64,000 bases of DNA. Source: Paguma larvata. Its lineage: Eukaryota > Chordata > Mammalia > Carnivora > Viverridae. Shown in pieces: positions 33,801 through 44,817 of this stretch (position 1 is its first letter; each line of letters opens with the position of its first letter). The translations under genes and the position numbers were made by a program. The notes beneath the pieces were generated by a model. That model was given only the letters and a program-made list of their open reading frames with translations. It was not told the DNA's origin and ran no database searches. The stretch is from NCBI GenBank assembly GCA_030068075.1, contig CM057823.1:16774485-16838484 (forward strand), in the 5' to 3' direction.

Positions 33801-34480
33801 ATTCTGTGTCTCCCTCTCTCTCTGTCCCTCCTCAACTCATGTTCTGCCTCTTTCTCTCAAAAATAAATAGTAAGACATAAAAAAAGGCACTCTATGGAAT
33901 GGGAGAAGATATTAGCAAATGGCATATCAAATAAAGGGCTAGTATCCAAAATGCATAAAGAACTTATCAAACTCAACATCCAAAAAGTAAATAATGCAAT
34001 TAATAAATGGACAGAAAACATGAACAGACATTTCTCCACAGAAAACATACAAATGGCTAACAGACACATTAAAAAATGCTCAACATCATTCATCAGGGAA
34101 ATACAAACCAAAACCACAATAAGGTACCACCTCTCACCTGTCAGAATGACTAAAATTAACAACTCAGGAAACAACACGTGTTAGGGAAGATGCAGAGAAA
34201 TGGGAAGCCTCTTACACTGCTGGTAGGAATAAAAACTGGTGGAGTCACTCTAGAAAACAGTGTGGACATTCCTCAGAAAGTTAAAAATAGAACTACTCTA
34301 TGGCCCAGCAATTTCACTACTAGGTGTTATCCAAAGCATACAAAAATACTGATATGAAGGGGGCACATACACTCCAATGTTTATAGCAGCATTATCAACA
34401 ATAGCCTAATTACGGTAAGAGCCCACATGTCCACTGAGTGATGAATGGATAAAGATGATGTGGTATATGTATCCAATGTA
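30850..34480 (+). pseudogene. LINE-1 ORF2 relic: partial endonuclease, RT and C-terminal region
   Basis: ORF2 encodes the enzyme that nicks target DNA and reverse-transcribes LINE RNA. Visible in order are the C-terminal half of the endonuclease domain (31051-31293, with 'TFPRIDHILGHKSDLNK'), the linker (31683-31925) and RT palm sequence (32090-32350, with '[19 protein letters not shown]'). The catalytic motif is intact as FADD at about 32697-32708, and the C-terminal region follows (33070-33660, with 'YTKINSKWMKDLNVRQE'). Stops and frameshifts separate these segments, a SINE splits the region, and the end of the frame is deleted. It cannot make a working protein. The N-terminal endonuclease residues are missing because of the 5' truncation. 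Confidence 0.92.
33677..33880 (+). mobile_element. Feliform tRNA-Lys SINE nested in LINE-1
   Basis: Head 'gggcactgggtggctcagtc', B-box-like gttcgagccct (about 33746), 'gtgtcgggctctgtgctgat', CT-rich region and aaataaatag tail. Target-site duplication AAAAAGGCAATCT / AAAAAGGCACTCT at 33664-33676 and 33881-33893. L1 sequence resumes at once ('atggaatgggagaa'). Confidence 0.95.
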
Positions 34481-34789
34481 TTAAAAACAGAAAGGAGGTA
34501 AACCATAAGAGACTCTTAAGTATAAAGAACAAAGGGAGGGTTGCTGGAGGGGTGGAGGGTGGGGGAATGGGCCAAATTGGTGATGGGTATTAAGGAGGGC
34601 ACTTGTTGTAATCAGCACTGGATGATATATGTAAGTGAGGAATCACTGAATTCTATTCCTGAAACTAGTGTAGTGAAACTACACCATACGTTAACTACTT
34701 GAATTTAAATAAAATCTTGGAAGAAAAGAAAAATAAAAGAATAGGATATTCATGTTCTAGGCTCTCCTGCCTGATTATTTTGTGTATTT

Positions 34790-37700
34790 TGTTTTGCTTT
34801 TGCATTCTCACCAACAGTGCAAAAGGGTTCCTTTTTCTCCACATCCTCACCAGCGCCTGCTTTCTTGTGTTGTTGATTTTAGGCATTCTCACAAGTATGA
34901 GGTAATATCTCACTGTACTTTTGATTTGTGTTTCCCTGATGGTTAGTGATGATGAACACCTTTCCACATGTTTATTGGCCATCTGTATATAATCTTTGGA
35001 AAGACATCTGTTCATGTCTTTTGACATGACATGCCTTCAATTCATATTCAATTAAATTCTTTGTCCTTTGGGAGTTAAGTTGCAAAAATTATTTATATTT
35101 TTTGGATACTAACCCTTTATCGGACATGTCATTTGCTAATACTGTCTCTCATTTGGTAGGCTGCCTTTTAGTTTTGTTGACAATTTCCTTCTCTCGGCAG
35201 AAGGTTTTTATCTTGATGTGATCCCAATAGTTTATTTTTTGCTTTTGTTTCTCTTGCCTCCAGAGACATGTCTAGTAAGAAGTTGCTATGGCCAATGTGA
35301 AAGAAATTACTGCCTGTGTTCTCTAGGGTTTTTATGGGTTCAGGTCTCACACTTAGGTCTTTCATCCATTTTGAATTTATTTTTGTCTATTATATAAGAA
35401 AGTGGTTCAATTTCTTTCTTTTGCATGTTTCTCTCCAGTTTTTCCAACACCATCTGTTGAAGATATTATCTTCTTCCCATTGGATATTCTTTTCTGCTTT
35501 GTTGAAGATTAATTGCCCATATAGCTGTGGGTTCATTTCTGGGTTTCTATTCTGTTACAGTGATCTATGTGTCTATTTTTGTCCCAGTACTGCTTTTATT
35601 ACTACAATTTTGTAATATAACTAGAAGTCTATAATTGGGATGCCTCCAGTTTGCTTTTCTTTTTCAAGATTGCTTGGCTACTTGGGGTCTTTTGTGGTTA
35701 CACACAAATTTTAGAATTGTTTTCTTCTAGCTCTGTGAAAACTATTATCAGTATTTAGATAGGAGTATCATTATATATGTAGATTGCCTTGGGTAGTATA
35801 GACATTTTAACAATGTTTTTTTTTTTAATTTTTTAACATATTTTTGAGAGACAAAGAGAGACAGCACGAGCAGGGGATGGGTAGAGACAGAGAGACACAC
35901 AATCTGAAGCAAGATCCATGCTCTGAATTGTCAGCAAAGAGCTTGATGCGGGGCTCGAACTCACAAACCGTAAGATCATAACCTGAGCCAACGTTGACCG
36001 CTCAAACCAACTGAGCCACCAAGGCACATGCACAATATTTGTTCTTCAAATCCACTAATATGGAATGTCTTTCCATTTATTTATGTCATTCTTAATTATT
36101 CTCATCAGTGTTTATAGTTTTCAGAGTACAGATCTTTCTTTTCTTCGGTTAGCTTTATTCCTGGGTATCTTATTATTTTGGGTGCAATTATAAATGGGGT
36201 TACTTTACTGATTCCTCTATCCGCTGCTTTTATTATTGGTATATAGAAATGCAACAGATTTCTGTAAGTCATTTTGTCTCCTGAAACTTTACTGAATTCG
36301 TATTATCAGTTATAACAGTTATTTGGTAGAGTCTTTAGGATTTTCTATACAGAGTATTATGTCATCTGCAAATAGGGAAAGTTTCACTTCTTCCTTACCA
36401 ATTTGGATGCCTTATATTTATTTTTGTCAATTGCTGTGGCTAAAACTTCCAGTACTATGTTGAATAAAGGTAGTGAGAGTTGATATCCCTATTTGGTTCC
36501 TGACCTTAGAGGATTAGATCTCAGTTTTACACCAGTGAGTATGACGTTGGCTGTCAGTTTTTCATAGATGACCTTTATTATGTTAAGGTATGTTCCCTCC
36601 AAACCTACTTTGTTGAATGTTCGTATTATGAACATTTTGTCAAATGCTTTTTCTGCATCTGTTGAAATAATCTTATGGTCCTTATCCGAAATATAATGTT
36701 AATTGATTTGCAAATATTGAACCTCCCTTGTAACCCAGGAATAAATCCCACTTGATTATGTTGAATGATTTATTTTATGTATTGTTGGATTCAGTTTGCT
36801 GGTATTTTATTGAGAATTTTTACATCTATGTTCTCAGAAATATTGGCCTATAGTTCTCTTTTTAGTGGAGTTGTAGTTATCAAGGTAATGTGGCCTCAAG
36901 AATGAATTTGGAAGTTTTCTTTCCTTTTCTATAATTTTAAATAGTTTGAGAAGAATAGGTATTAACTCTTCTTTAAATGTTTGGTAGAATTGCCTATGAA
37001 GCCATCTGGTCCTGGACTTTGTTTGTTGGGAGATTTTTTGATTAATGACTCCATTTCTTTGCTGGTTGTTAGTATGTTCAAATTTTCTAATTTTTCCTGT
37101 TTCAGTATTGGCACTCTATATGCTTCTAGGAATTTATCGATTTCTTCTAGGTAGTATGATATGTTAGAATATAATTTTTCATAATCTCTCAGAACTGTTT
37201 GAATTTCTATGGTGTTGGTTGTTATTTCTCCTCTCTCCTTTGTGATTTTATTCATATCCCTTTCTCTTTTTTCTTGATAAGTCTTGCTAGAGTTTTATCT
37301 ACTTAACTGATTTTTTTAAAAAGAACTAGCTCCCGGTTTCATTGATCTTCTCTATTTTTTTCTATATAATTTATTTCTGCTCTAATATTTATCATTTCTT
37401 TCCTTATGCTGGTTCTAGGTTTTGTTAGTTTTTCTTTTTCTAGTTCCTATAGGTGTAAGGTTAGGTTGTTTATTTGAGACTTTTCTTGCTTCTTGATGAA
37501 GGCTTATATTGCTATAAATTTCCCTCTTAGAACAACTTTTCCTGCATTCCAGAGATTTTGGAACTTTTTGTTTTCATTTTCATTTGTTTCCATGTATTTT
37601 TTTATTTCTTCTTTTATTTCCTGGTTGACCCATTCGTTGTTTAAGGGTATGTTATTTAACCTCCATGTATGTGTGGTCTTTCCAATTTTTTTCATGTGGT

Positions 37701-38350
37701 TGACTTCTGGTTTCATAGCATTGTGATTAGAAAAGATGCATGGTACAACTTTGATCTTCTTGAATTTGTTGAGGCTGGTTTTGTGGACTAATATGTGATC
37801 TATTCTGAAGAATGTTCTGTGTGCTCTTTCAGGTTGGCATGTTCGGAACATATCTGCCAAATGCATCTGTTACAGGAGACATATTCAAAGTCATTGTTTC
37901 CTTGTTGATTTTCTGTTTGGATGATCTGTCCACTAATGTAAGTGAGATGCTAAAGCTCCTACTAATATTATTATAAGTTAGCTCCTTGATGTTTATTATT
38001 AACTTTTATGTTTTTAGGTGCTCCTATAGTAGGTGCATAAATATTTACAACTATTAGATCTTCTTACTGGATTGCCCCCTTCGTTACTATATAGTGTCCT
38101 TCTTTGTCCCTTGTAGAGTCTTTGTTTTAAAGTCTTACCCAATATAAGTACTGGTACTCCAGTTTTGCTTTTACATCCCTTTTCATGATAGTTTTTTCTG
38201 CATTCTCTCACTTTCAATCTGCAGGTATCTTTGGGTCTATAATGAGTCTCTTCTGAGCAGGAGATAGATGGGTATTGCTTTCTAATACATTTTGTCACCC
38301 TATGTCTTTTTATTGGAACATTAAGTCTATTTACATTCAAAGTAATTATT
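34790..38350 (-). pseudogene. LINE-1 ORF2 relic (endonuclease to C-terminal region)
   Basis: The N-terminus is recognisable in 38014-38340 ('MNVNRLNVPIKRHRV', a version of the conserved ORF2 start; 'HYRPKDTCRLKVR'). The endonuclease C-terminal half is at 37504-37866 ('RIDHILVHKTSLNKFK'). The linker to the RT is at 36962-37255 ('SPGPDGFIG'), and an intact FADD catalytic motif is encoded near 36355-36385. The C-terminal segment at 35168-35365 has 'SNFLLDMSLEARETKAK'. Numerous stops, frameshifts, a SINE and loss of the last part show it is dead. Endonuclease plus RT is the known role of the intact protein; no activity is expected here. Confidence 0.9.
35818..36029 (-). mobile_element. Feliform tRNA-Lys SINE nested in LINE-1, minus strand
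   Basis: T-rich start, 'gagacagcacgagcagggga' (about 35858), 'gcggggctcgaactcacaaa' (about 35948), and inverted head ending 'ctgagccaccaaggcac'. L1 text 'aacaatgttt' / 'cacaatatttgttc' on the two sides supports a target-site duplication. Confidence 0.92.
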
Positions 38351-38779
38351 GATAGATATGTATTACCAGTTTAGTATTTGTTTTGTGGTTGTTTTTGAAG
38401 ATTTCTCCTAATCCTTTCTTGTCTTTATGGTTTGTTGATTTTCCTTAGTAAAATATTTGGATTTCTTTCTATTTATTTTTATATGTTTATTATAGGTTTT
38501 TGATAGATGGTTACCATTAGGTTATACATTAGGGTATACATATACATTAGGTCATAGAAACCTCTTGGGCATATATCAGTCTACATTAAGTTGATGGTTG
38601 TTTAAGTTTGAACCAATTCTTGATTCCTCTCCTATCCACATTTTAGATATATGCTGTTACATTTTATATACTTTTATTTTGTGAGTTTTTCACTGATTTT
38701 CAAATAAATATTTATTGTACTGCTTTTTGTATTTTCCACCTTTATACTGTCACTGTTGGTCTCTCCTTTCTACTCAAAG

Positions 38780-39680
38780 TTTCCCCTTTAATACTTCTTG
38801 CAGAACTGGTTTAGTGGTCATGAATTCATTTATTTTTTTTATTTGTCTAGAAAAGTCTTAATCTCTCCTTCTATTCTAAATTATAACCTTGCTGGACAGA
38901 GTATTCTTGGCTGCCAATTTTTCCCACTCTGCACTTTAAATATCTCACGCCATTCCTTTCTGACATGGAAAGTTTCTGTTGAAAAATCTGTCAGGCTTAT
39001 GGGTTTTCCTTGTAAGCTACTATCTTCTTTTGTATTGCTGCTTTAAATAAAATTTTATAACTATATTTTGCCAATTTAATTATAATACGTGTTGGTGTAG
39101 GTCTGCTTTGTGGATTTTGATGTGAGTTCTCTGTGCCTCCTGGATGTGGATATCTGTTTTCTTCCCTGGATTAGGGAAGTTTTCAGCTATTATCTCTTCA
39201 AACATCTGCCCCCTTTTCTCTGTTCTTCTTCTTTTTCTTTTTCTTCCTCTTCTTCTTCTTCTTGGACTCATAATACCAATGTTATTACATCTTATGAAGT
39301 CAATAAATTCCTTAAGTCTATCCTCATTTTGCATAATTCTTTTTTCTCTCTTCTGTTCACCTTGAGTACTTTCCATTACTCTGTATTCTGAGTCATTAAT
39401 TCCTCTGCTTCTTCCAGCATGTTATTTATTCATCAAATATGTTTCTAATCCCATTTATTGTCTTTATCTCTACTACGTTATTCCTTATCTCTGTGTTAAG
39501 GGTTTCACTCATGTCCTCCATTCTTTTCTCAAGTCCAGTAAGTATCCTCATGATCATTACATTAAGTTCTCTATCAGGCATGTGACTTTTATCTATTTCA
39601 CCTAGGTCTCTGGCTATGGTTTTGTCCTGTTCTTTCATTTTGAATAAATATCTCTGTCTTCTCATTTTGTCTAAGACTCT
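38780..39680 (-). pseudogene. LINE-1 ORF1 relic
   Basis: ORF1 protein is the trimeric RNA-binding chaperone of LINE-1 particles. Segments seen are the N-terminal part at 39426-39665 ('MPDRELNVMIMRILTGLEKR', typical of ORF1 near its coiled coil) and the RNA-binding region at 39080-39376 ('FEEIIAENFPNPGKK', 'IHIQEAQRTHIKI'). C-terminal traces near 38790-38950 ('TTKPVLQEVLKG' equivalent) complete it. An arginine/lysine-rich stretch comes from a small CTT microsatellite on the plus strand (about 39228-39265). Stops and frameshifts separate the pieces, so it is non-functional. Confidence 0.85.
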
Positions 39681-39689
39681 GCCTGTTTC

Positions 39690-40803
39690 TCTGTTTTCGG
39701 GAAGTCAGTTGTGTTTCCTCCTCTTGAGGGTAATGGCTTTATGAAGAAGAGGTCCTATAGTGCCTGCCTTGTAGTGCCAGGCAAGTTCACGAGGGCCTGG
39801 AGCTTCCAGCACTGTCTCCTATATGTGCTGTATGTGCTCTGATGTTTTGTCCTGGCCTCTTTGTCCTTTAGGCCAGTAATCTACAGAGATGCTCTTAGTC
39901 TTTTGTGGGCAGCCTATAGTTCTTGGCCTATATGTGGCGCGTTTTAAATAGGTGTGCTCTGGTCTGCTTGTGAAATAAGACCTGTATCCACTGTCACCAG
40001 AGCCAAAGCCCTGGAAAACTCTGGCATGGGGAAACATGGTGTTAGCAGGGGTTTGGGCTGGTCTTCCTGGGGAGGAGGCCTGCCAAGGTGGGACTGAGGC
40101 AATCTTGATTGGGGAGATGGTTCCACCAGAGTATGGGGGCTAGGATTGGTGTAAGCAATCAGGTAGTGAATGTAAGTGCTGCACTGGTTCCTGCAGGTGA
40201 CTCTGTGTTTGCGCCGAGGGGTAGGGAAGGAAATTCCTTTATTTGTGTCTATGAATGAGGTCTCTCTGGGACATGCTCTAAAATAAGCAAATGACCTATG
40301 CATTGTGTGTCCCAGGAAACCTTCAGATCACTATTTCCATGCTGTATGTTCCCAGGCTATTTGCTCTGCCTTTTCTCCAAGAGCCAGGCAGTACCTTCCA
40401 ATCTCTCTTATAGCCAAGCACACTGATGTTTAAAATTACAAGCTTTAAGCCCCAGTGGTTGCAAGAAGTCATGAGATTCATTCCTCTTGTTTTCCAAGCC
40501 AATTGCTATGGGAATTTGTTTCCCTGGTGCACTCCCCTTGTGTGCTAGTCTGTCTCTTGACATTCTCTGAGACCACAGTTCCCTCCTCATGGCAATGGCC
40601 ATGATCCATTTCTTTCCCAAACCATGTCTCTGCATTTCCTAACTTCTTGATGCGGCCTCTTCTCTACCTTTAGTTGTGGAGTTTGTTCTGCCTGTCTTCA
40701 AGTCAATTTCTGGGGTATCTAGCATGATTTTATAGTTATCTAGTTATATTCATAGGACAAAACAACCCTGGGGTCCTCTTTCACTGCCACCACCTTCCCT
40801 CAT
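39690..40803 (-). promoter_or_regulatory. LINE-1 5' UTR (former internal promoter region)
   Basis: This is the GC-richer sequence upstream of ORF1. 'tctctacctttagttgtgga' (about 40661) and 'tcaatttctggggtatctag' (about 40705), through 'ggggtcctctttcactgcca' (about 40770), match the start of carnivore L1 5' UTRs in reverse. Intact L1 5' UTRs carry an RNA polymerase II promoter that starts transcription at base 1. Here only the region is preserved; activity cannot be judged. Confidence 0.65.
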
Positions 40804-41784
40804 CCACACATATTTTGACTTAAAAAATCATATGATTATGAATATGTCTTATAGGATAAATTAAACACAGCCAAATATAACACTTTACGCAACATGGCTA
40901 CCAGAACGCTAACTTCCTTTCTATTTGTTTTGATGTCACAAACATGTGCTGATTAGCATTGTGTCTGTTTCTTCTAGATTCTAAGAGTTTGAGTCTCAAA
41001 GTTTCATTATTTCAAACTATTGCTCTTTTGCTTATTGAAAATTTATTTCAATTATATTTTCTAGGAGCAAAACTCATTAGTTGGAGACAGTTTAAAATCT
41101 AAAATGTTTTTGATCCTTCAACTGACGTTATCTTAGCCTGGAGAGAATTTTCCTTTGTCAAGTATTGGGAGAACTACTATTTTCAGACCCACTTCAACAA
41201 CAGATATAGATAGATATAGATATAGATACAGGTACAGATATAGATGTAGATATAGATATAAATATATACTAATATGAAATGTATCACAAATCCTTTTGCC
41301 ATCAGGACTCGTACTAACCATGTCTATATCATTTCAATATTAGTACATGTATTTCTCAAGTTAGAGTCTTAATAGTTATGATTAAACTTTCAACACAATA
41401 GTAAATGTAGTGATGGGTTTTTTCTGATTTATTCTTTCTGTAAGGACACAGTATTTTGGGGATTCACAAGACCGCCTAAGTGGTTAACTAGAGACCCCAC
41501 CCTTGGCATGGTATTAAAAAAAAAACTATTTTTCTCCCCTTAAGCCCATGAAGCTCCTGAATGTGCAGCTTAGCTTACTGGCTGCTTCCTCCACAGAGGC
41601 AAATACCCTAGACTGAAAAGATATCTCAATGCTAGATCCATCTTTTTGGCTTCTTCTGGTACTTTCTTGGATCACAGCTGCTTTCTTCCTACCATCTAGT
41701 TATTTCTTTGACACTATTAATAATATTTTTATACTCATATTAGAATCTGAAGATTGACGAACTGATATTTTCCCTATATTGTTT
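40804..41784. other. AT-rich unassigned DNA with an ATAG-type microsatellite
   Basis: No gene recognised. A degenerate (GATATA)n repeat occupies about 41200-41268. Otherwise plain AT-rich sequence. Confidence 0.45.
41200..41268. repeat. (GATATA)n microsatellite, imperfect
   Basis: About 11 units of gatata/gataga with substitutions. Its reverse strand gives a Tyr/Leu-rich artefact frame (41133-41321). Confidence 0.9.
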
Positions 41785-42235
41785 TCGTTTCTATTTACAT
41801 ACCAGTTAGTTAACATATAGCATAATATTGGTTTCAAGTGTATAATACAGTGAGTCAACACTTCCATGTAACACCCAGTGCTCAGTACACAAGTATACTC
41901 TTTAATCTTCATCACCTATTGAACCCATCCTCCAACCCACCTAACCTCTGGTAATCATTAGTTTATTCTCTATGGTTAAGATTCTGTTTCTTTTATTTGA
42001 CTCTCTCTCTTTATCTCTTTTCTTTCCCTTTACTCCTTTATTTTGTTTCTTAAATTCTACCTATGAGTGAAATTATATAGTATTTGTCTTTCTCTGACTG
42101 CCTTATTTCACTTAGCATAATACTCTCTAGGTCCATCCATGTCGCTGCAAATGGCAAGATTTCACTCTTTTTTTAATTGTTCAGTAATATATTTTGAATA
42201 TATATACCACATCTTCTTTGCCTTATACTGTATTG
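41785..42235 (-). mobile_element. LINE-1 3' end fragment, minus strand
   Basis: 'tagttaacatatagcataat' (about 41808), 'taacacccagtgctcagtac' (about 41870), 'cctatgagtgaaattatata' (about 42060), 'ccatccatgtcgctgcaaat' (about 42133) and 'ggcaagatttcactcttttt' (about 42154) are the inverted L1 3' UTR and ORF2 end. About 450 bases remain. Confidence 0.9.
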
Positions 42236-42384
42236 TGAATAAAAGTTTGAAATAATATTCTATATCCTATCATCGCCTTTGCAATAAACTGTTTTTATTT
42301 CATGGCTTATGACAAAGACAGCATTAAAGTGTTCCCTTATCTTGACTAAACTTTAGATAGATTTCCTTCTGACTCTGGGTTGCT

Positions 42385-42615
42385 ACCTTCCTTTTTTTGG
42401 AGCATTTACTTTAGATAACTTGTAACTGTGAAATCTTTTTCTGGCCATTTGAGATGCAAATCTACTCTGAGACTCTTGCCACTTTTACAACACAGGAATG
42501 ACTTTCTCAAGGACCCAGGAGCCTCCCTTTGAAATGTACTCATCAAGAAAGATAGCATCCCTCTCTCCCAGTCTTTGTGGACATGCAGGAGCCCAACTTT
42601 CATAAGCACCGATTA
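42385..42615 (+). repeat. LTR-like interspersed repeat, copy 1
   Basis: 'agcatttactttagataact' (42401), 'gtgaaatctttttctgg', 'tttgagatgcaaatctactc' (about 42448), 'tctcaaggacccaggagcct' (about 42505) and 'tcatcaagaaagatagcatc' (about 42540) parallel the sequence at about 58040-58215 with the same order and spacing. The second copy is longer and looks like an LTR. Family not named. Orientation is taken from copy 2. Confidence 0.7.
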
Positions 42616-43154
42616 GCAAACACATCTGGACTTATCAACTGACCAACCTCTCTCTTAACATCCTCCATTAGATTCCATTAGCTTGTCTAAATGCTTAAAA
42701 CTCTTCCCCACTGTGTTTCAAAATAGTAGAATACAATCTCTCTCCTCTATCACAATAATCTTGACCTCTATTGCAATAGTCTTGAATAATTCTTCCTTAA
42801 CCTCTGTCAATTTTTCTTTGACAGTTAACTAAAGATTAATTTTAATTAGTTTCTGAGGATTTACATTTTTCATTCATAAATGCAGTGGTGCATTCCGTAT
42901 GAAAATTTTTCAACAATAGTCATTTATATTTTTTAATATAAACATAAAATACCACAAAACAATGGAACTGGATAGAAAGTAATTCAGTTTTACAGAACAT
43001 ATTGGTTTTTACAGCCTCTTAATTTTATTAAATAAAAAGAGCAATATAATTTCTTGAGTAATTCCCCATTTTATTTAAAAATTCACTATCATCAAACTAG
43101 ATTAACAAGCCCATTTTCTAAGAGGATTTAGTTGCATTCAAAAATTAGAACGAG
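42616..43154. other. AT-rich unassigned DNA
   Basis: No gene or repeat recognised. Confidence 0.4.
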
Positions 43155-43341
43155 AGGCACCTGAGTGGCTCAGTTGGTTAAGCTGTTAAGCATGTGAGTC
43201 TCGATTTAGGCTCAGGTCATGATCTTACAGTTAGTGAGATCAGCACTACATCAGCTCCACACTGGAGATGGAGTCTACCTGGGATTCTCTCTCCCCCTCT
43301 CTCTCTGTGCCCCTACCACCCCTCAAAAAAAAAAAAAAAAT
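43155..43341 (+). mobile_element. tRNA-Lys SINE with a short duplication in the head
   Basis: Head 'aggcacctgagtggctcagt' is followed by 'ggttaagctgttaagcatgt', where 'gttaagc' is duplicated in tandem relative to the consensus. The middle is shortened ('ctccacactggagatggagt'), then the CT-rich region and a pure A tail of about 17. It is an older SINE type. Confidence 0.88.
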
Positions 43342-44310
43342 GAGACTGAGAACAATGACTTGTAAAACTTCAACATTTTAAACTATTACCTGTTATGTTC
43401 ACTGCACCTGTGGGTAAACAAATTTGTTTAGCAGTCAAAGAATTAAGAAATGGATACAAAATAATCTCTTCAAAAAACTAAGCAGAATCTTTCTTATTAA
43501 AAGGATTGCAATTATAATTCAAACTGATATGGCACTTTAATGTAAAATAGCTGTTTGCTCTAAAGACCCTGTTTGTCCATATGAATTCGTTTCAGTCAGA
43601 GTATGTATGTGTAAATGGTAGTTGGGGTGGAAATGGAAGGTAGAAAGCAGGAGAGTGAGTTATCTTACTTGCATTTTTATTATACACAAAGCATATGTAC
43701 TAAGAAACAATGGTGTAGTGAAAACAAAGTATTACAAATTAAGAATTAAATACCTGAAATTTGCATCTTATGAGCATTTAATGTGAAACAAAAACATTTG
43801 ATTGGCTCTTAGAGCCACACCCAGCTAGATCATTGACCTTTGTCTCACATACTGCTTACAGAACTTCGTCTACATTTCACATAAGTGGAATGAGTAATAT
43901 GCTTATATGTTTTCCGTGCATCAAATTTATTAATTGTAGTATAAAAATGTAGAATGTCTTTGAACTATATTCTGCCTAGTAAGCACCAATATTGCTTGAG
44001 TATTATCCAAAGTGCTTCAAAGCATAGGTTTTTTTGATTCAGATATGAAACTCCATGACAGAGTAGGAAATACACTGCAAAATGATGCCTGCTGATTCTC
44101 CTCTTTAGTCTCGATATCCCCCTCCCTTCCCATCATCTCCCCTCCCATCTTCCTCTTCCCCATTTTTCTCCCCTACCTCTCTCCCCCTGAGGAGGACAAA
44201 ATCTGTTTTCAGCAAAATGAAATTTATGGAATCAATGTGTAGATTTGATCATCCAACAACCATTTATCAAGTGACTATTACAAGCCAGGCTATGTTCTAT
44301 ATAACAGCTT
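43342..44310. other. Unassigned DNA
   Basis: No gene or named repeat recognised. A C/T-rich stretch (about 44095-44190) is low complexity. Confidence 0.4.
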
Positions 44311-44476
44311 AGAAATCAATGTTATTGTTGTTGTTGTTGTTGTTTATCTTTTTTATCTCCAGGCACACAAGAGAAATACATACTGTTTTTTTTGTTGTTG
44401 TTGTGCTTGTTTTTTTTGTTTTTTGTTTTTTGTTTTTGTTTTTTTTTGTTTGTTTGTTTTTTGTTTTTTTTTTTTA
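44311..44476. repeat. (GTT)n and T/G-rich low-complexity tract
   Basis: (TTG)n at about 44321-44344, then a poly-T tract with G interruptions at about 44382-44476. Confidence 0.92.
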
Positions 44477-44579
44477 GTTAGACATCTTATTTTAATGTTA
44501 TGGATTCTCATATAAGCTTTGCTAAAATCTTTTGAAGGCAGAATCAGAAAGAAAAAATACTTTTAAGAAGTTGTTCCTG

Positions 44580-44798
44580 GGGCGCCTGGGTGGCTCAGTT
44601 GGTTAAGCAGCCGACTTCAGCCAGGTCATGATCTCACTGTCCATGAGTTCGAGCCCCGCGTCGGGCTCTGTGCTGACGACTCAGAGCCTGGAGCCTGCTT
44701 CTGATTCTGTGTCTCCCTCTCTCTCTGCCCCTCCCCCACTCATGCTCTGTCTCTCTGTCTCAAAAATAAATAAACATTAAAAAAAATTAAAAAAAAAA
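44580..44798 (+). mobile_element. Feliform tRNA-Lys SINE, near consensus (young)
   Basis: Head ggggcgcctgggtggctcag, B-box-like gttcgagccccgc (about 44648), 'gtcgggctctgtgctgacga', 'gcctggagcctgcttctgat', CT-rich region and aaaataaataaacatt plus a long A tail. The flanks 'aagaagttgttcctg' and 'aaaaagtcgttcttg' look like an imperfect target-site duplication. It is the best-preserved SINE in the window. Confidence 0.95.
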
Positions 44799-44817
44799 AA
44801 AAGTCGTTCTTGAGATA

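Larger units (their letters stand above)
30850..34735 (+). mobile_element. Carnivore LINE-1, 5'-truncated in the endonuclease domain, plus strand
   Basis: It runs from mid-endonuclease through the reverse transcriptase and C-terminal part to a 3' UTR ending in 'aataaaatcttgg' (34709-34721). A feliform SINE at 33677-33880 is inserted with a target-site duplication. Compared with the related copy at 14852-16826, roughly 150-190 bases are missing around 34480, removing the end of ORF2 (the sequence jumps from 'gatgtggtatatgtatcc' to 'aaccataagagactctt'). About 3.7 kb of L1 sequence remains without the SINE. Confidence 0.95.
34790..40803 (-). mobile_element. Carnivore LINE-1, minus strand, 5' UTR to ORF2, 3' end missing
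   Basis: On the minus strand the element starts near 40803 with a 5' UTR of about 1.1 kb (the first bases resemble the 'gaggaccc…' start of carnivore L1). It then has ORF1 (about 39680-38780), a linker, and ORF2 (from about 38350). It breaks off near 34790 inside the ORF2 C-terminal region. The 3' UTR and poly-A are absent. A minus-strand SINE sits at 35818-36029. Total L1 sequence is about 5.8 kb. Confidence 0.9.

Noticed and set aside
39690..40303. Minus-strand frames of 72 and 119 codons as a host gene
   Set aside because: They fall in the 5' UTR of the minus-strand LINE-1 directly upstream of its ORF1.
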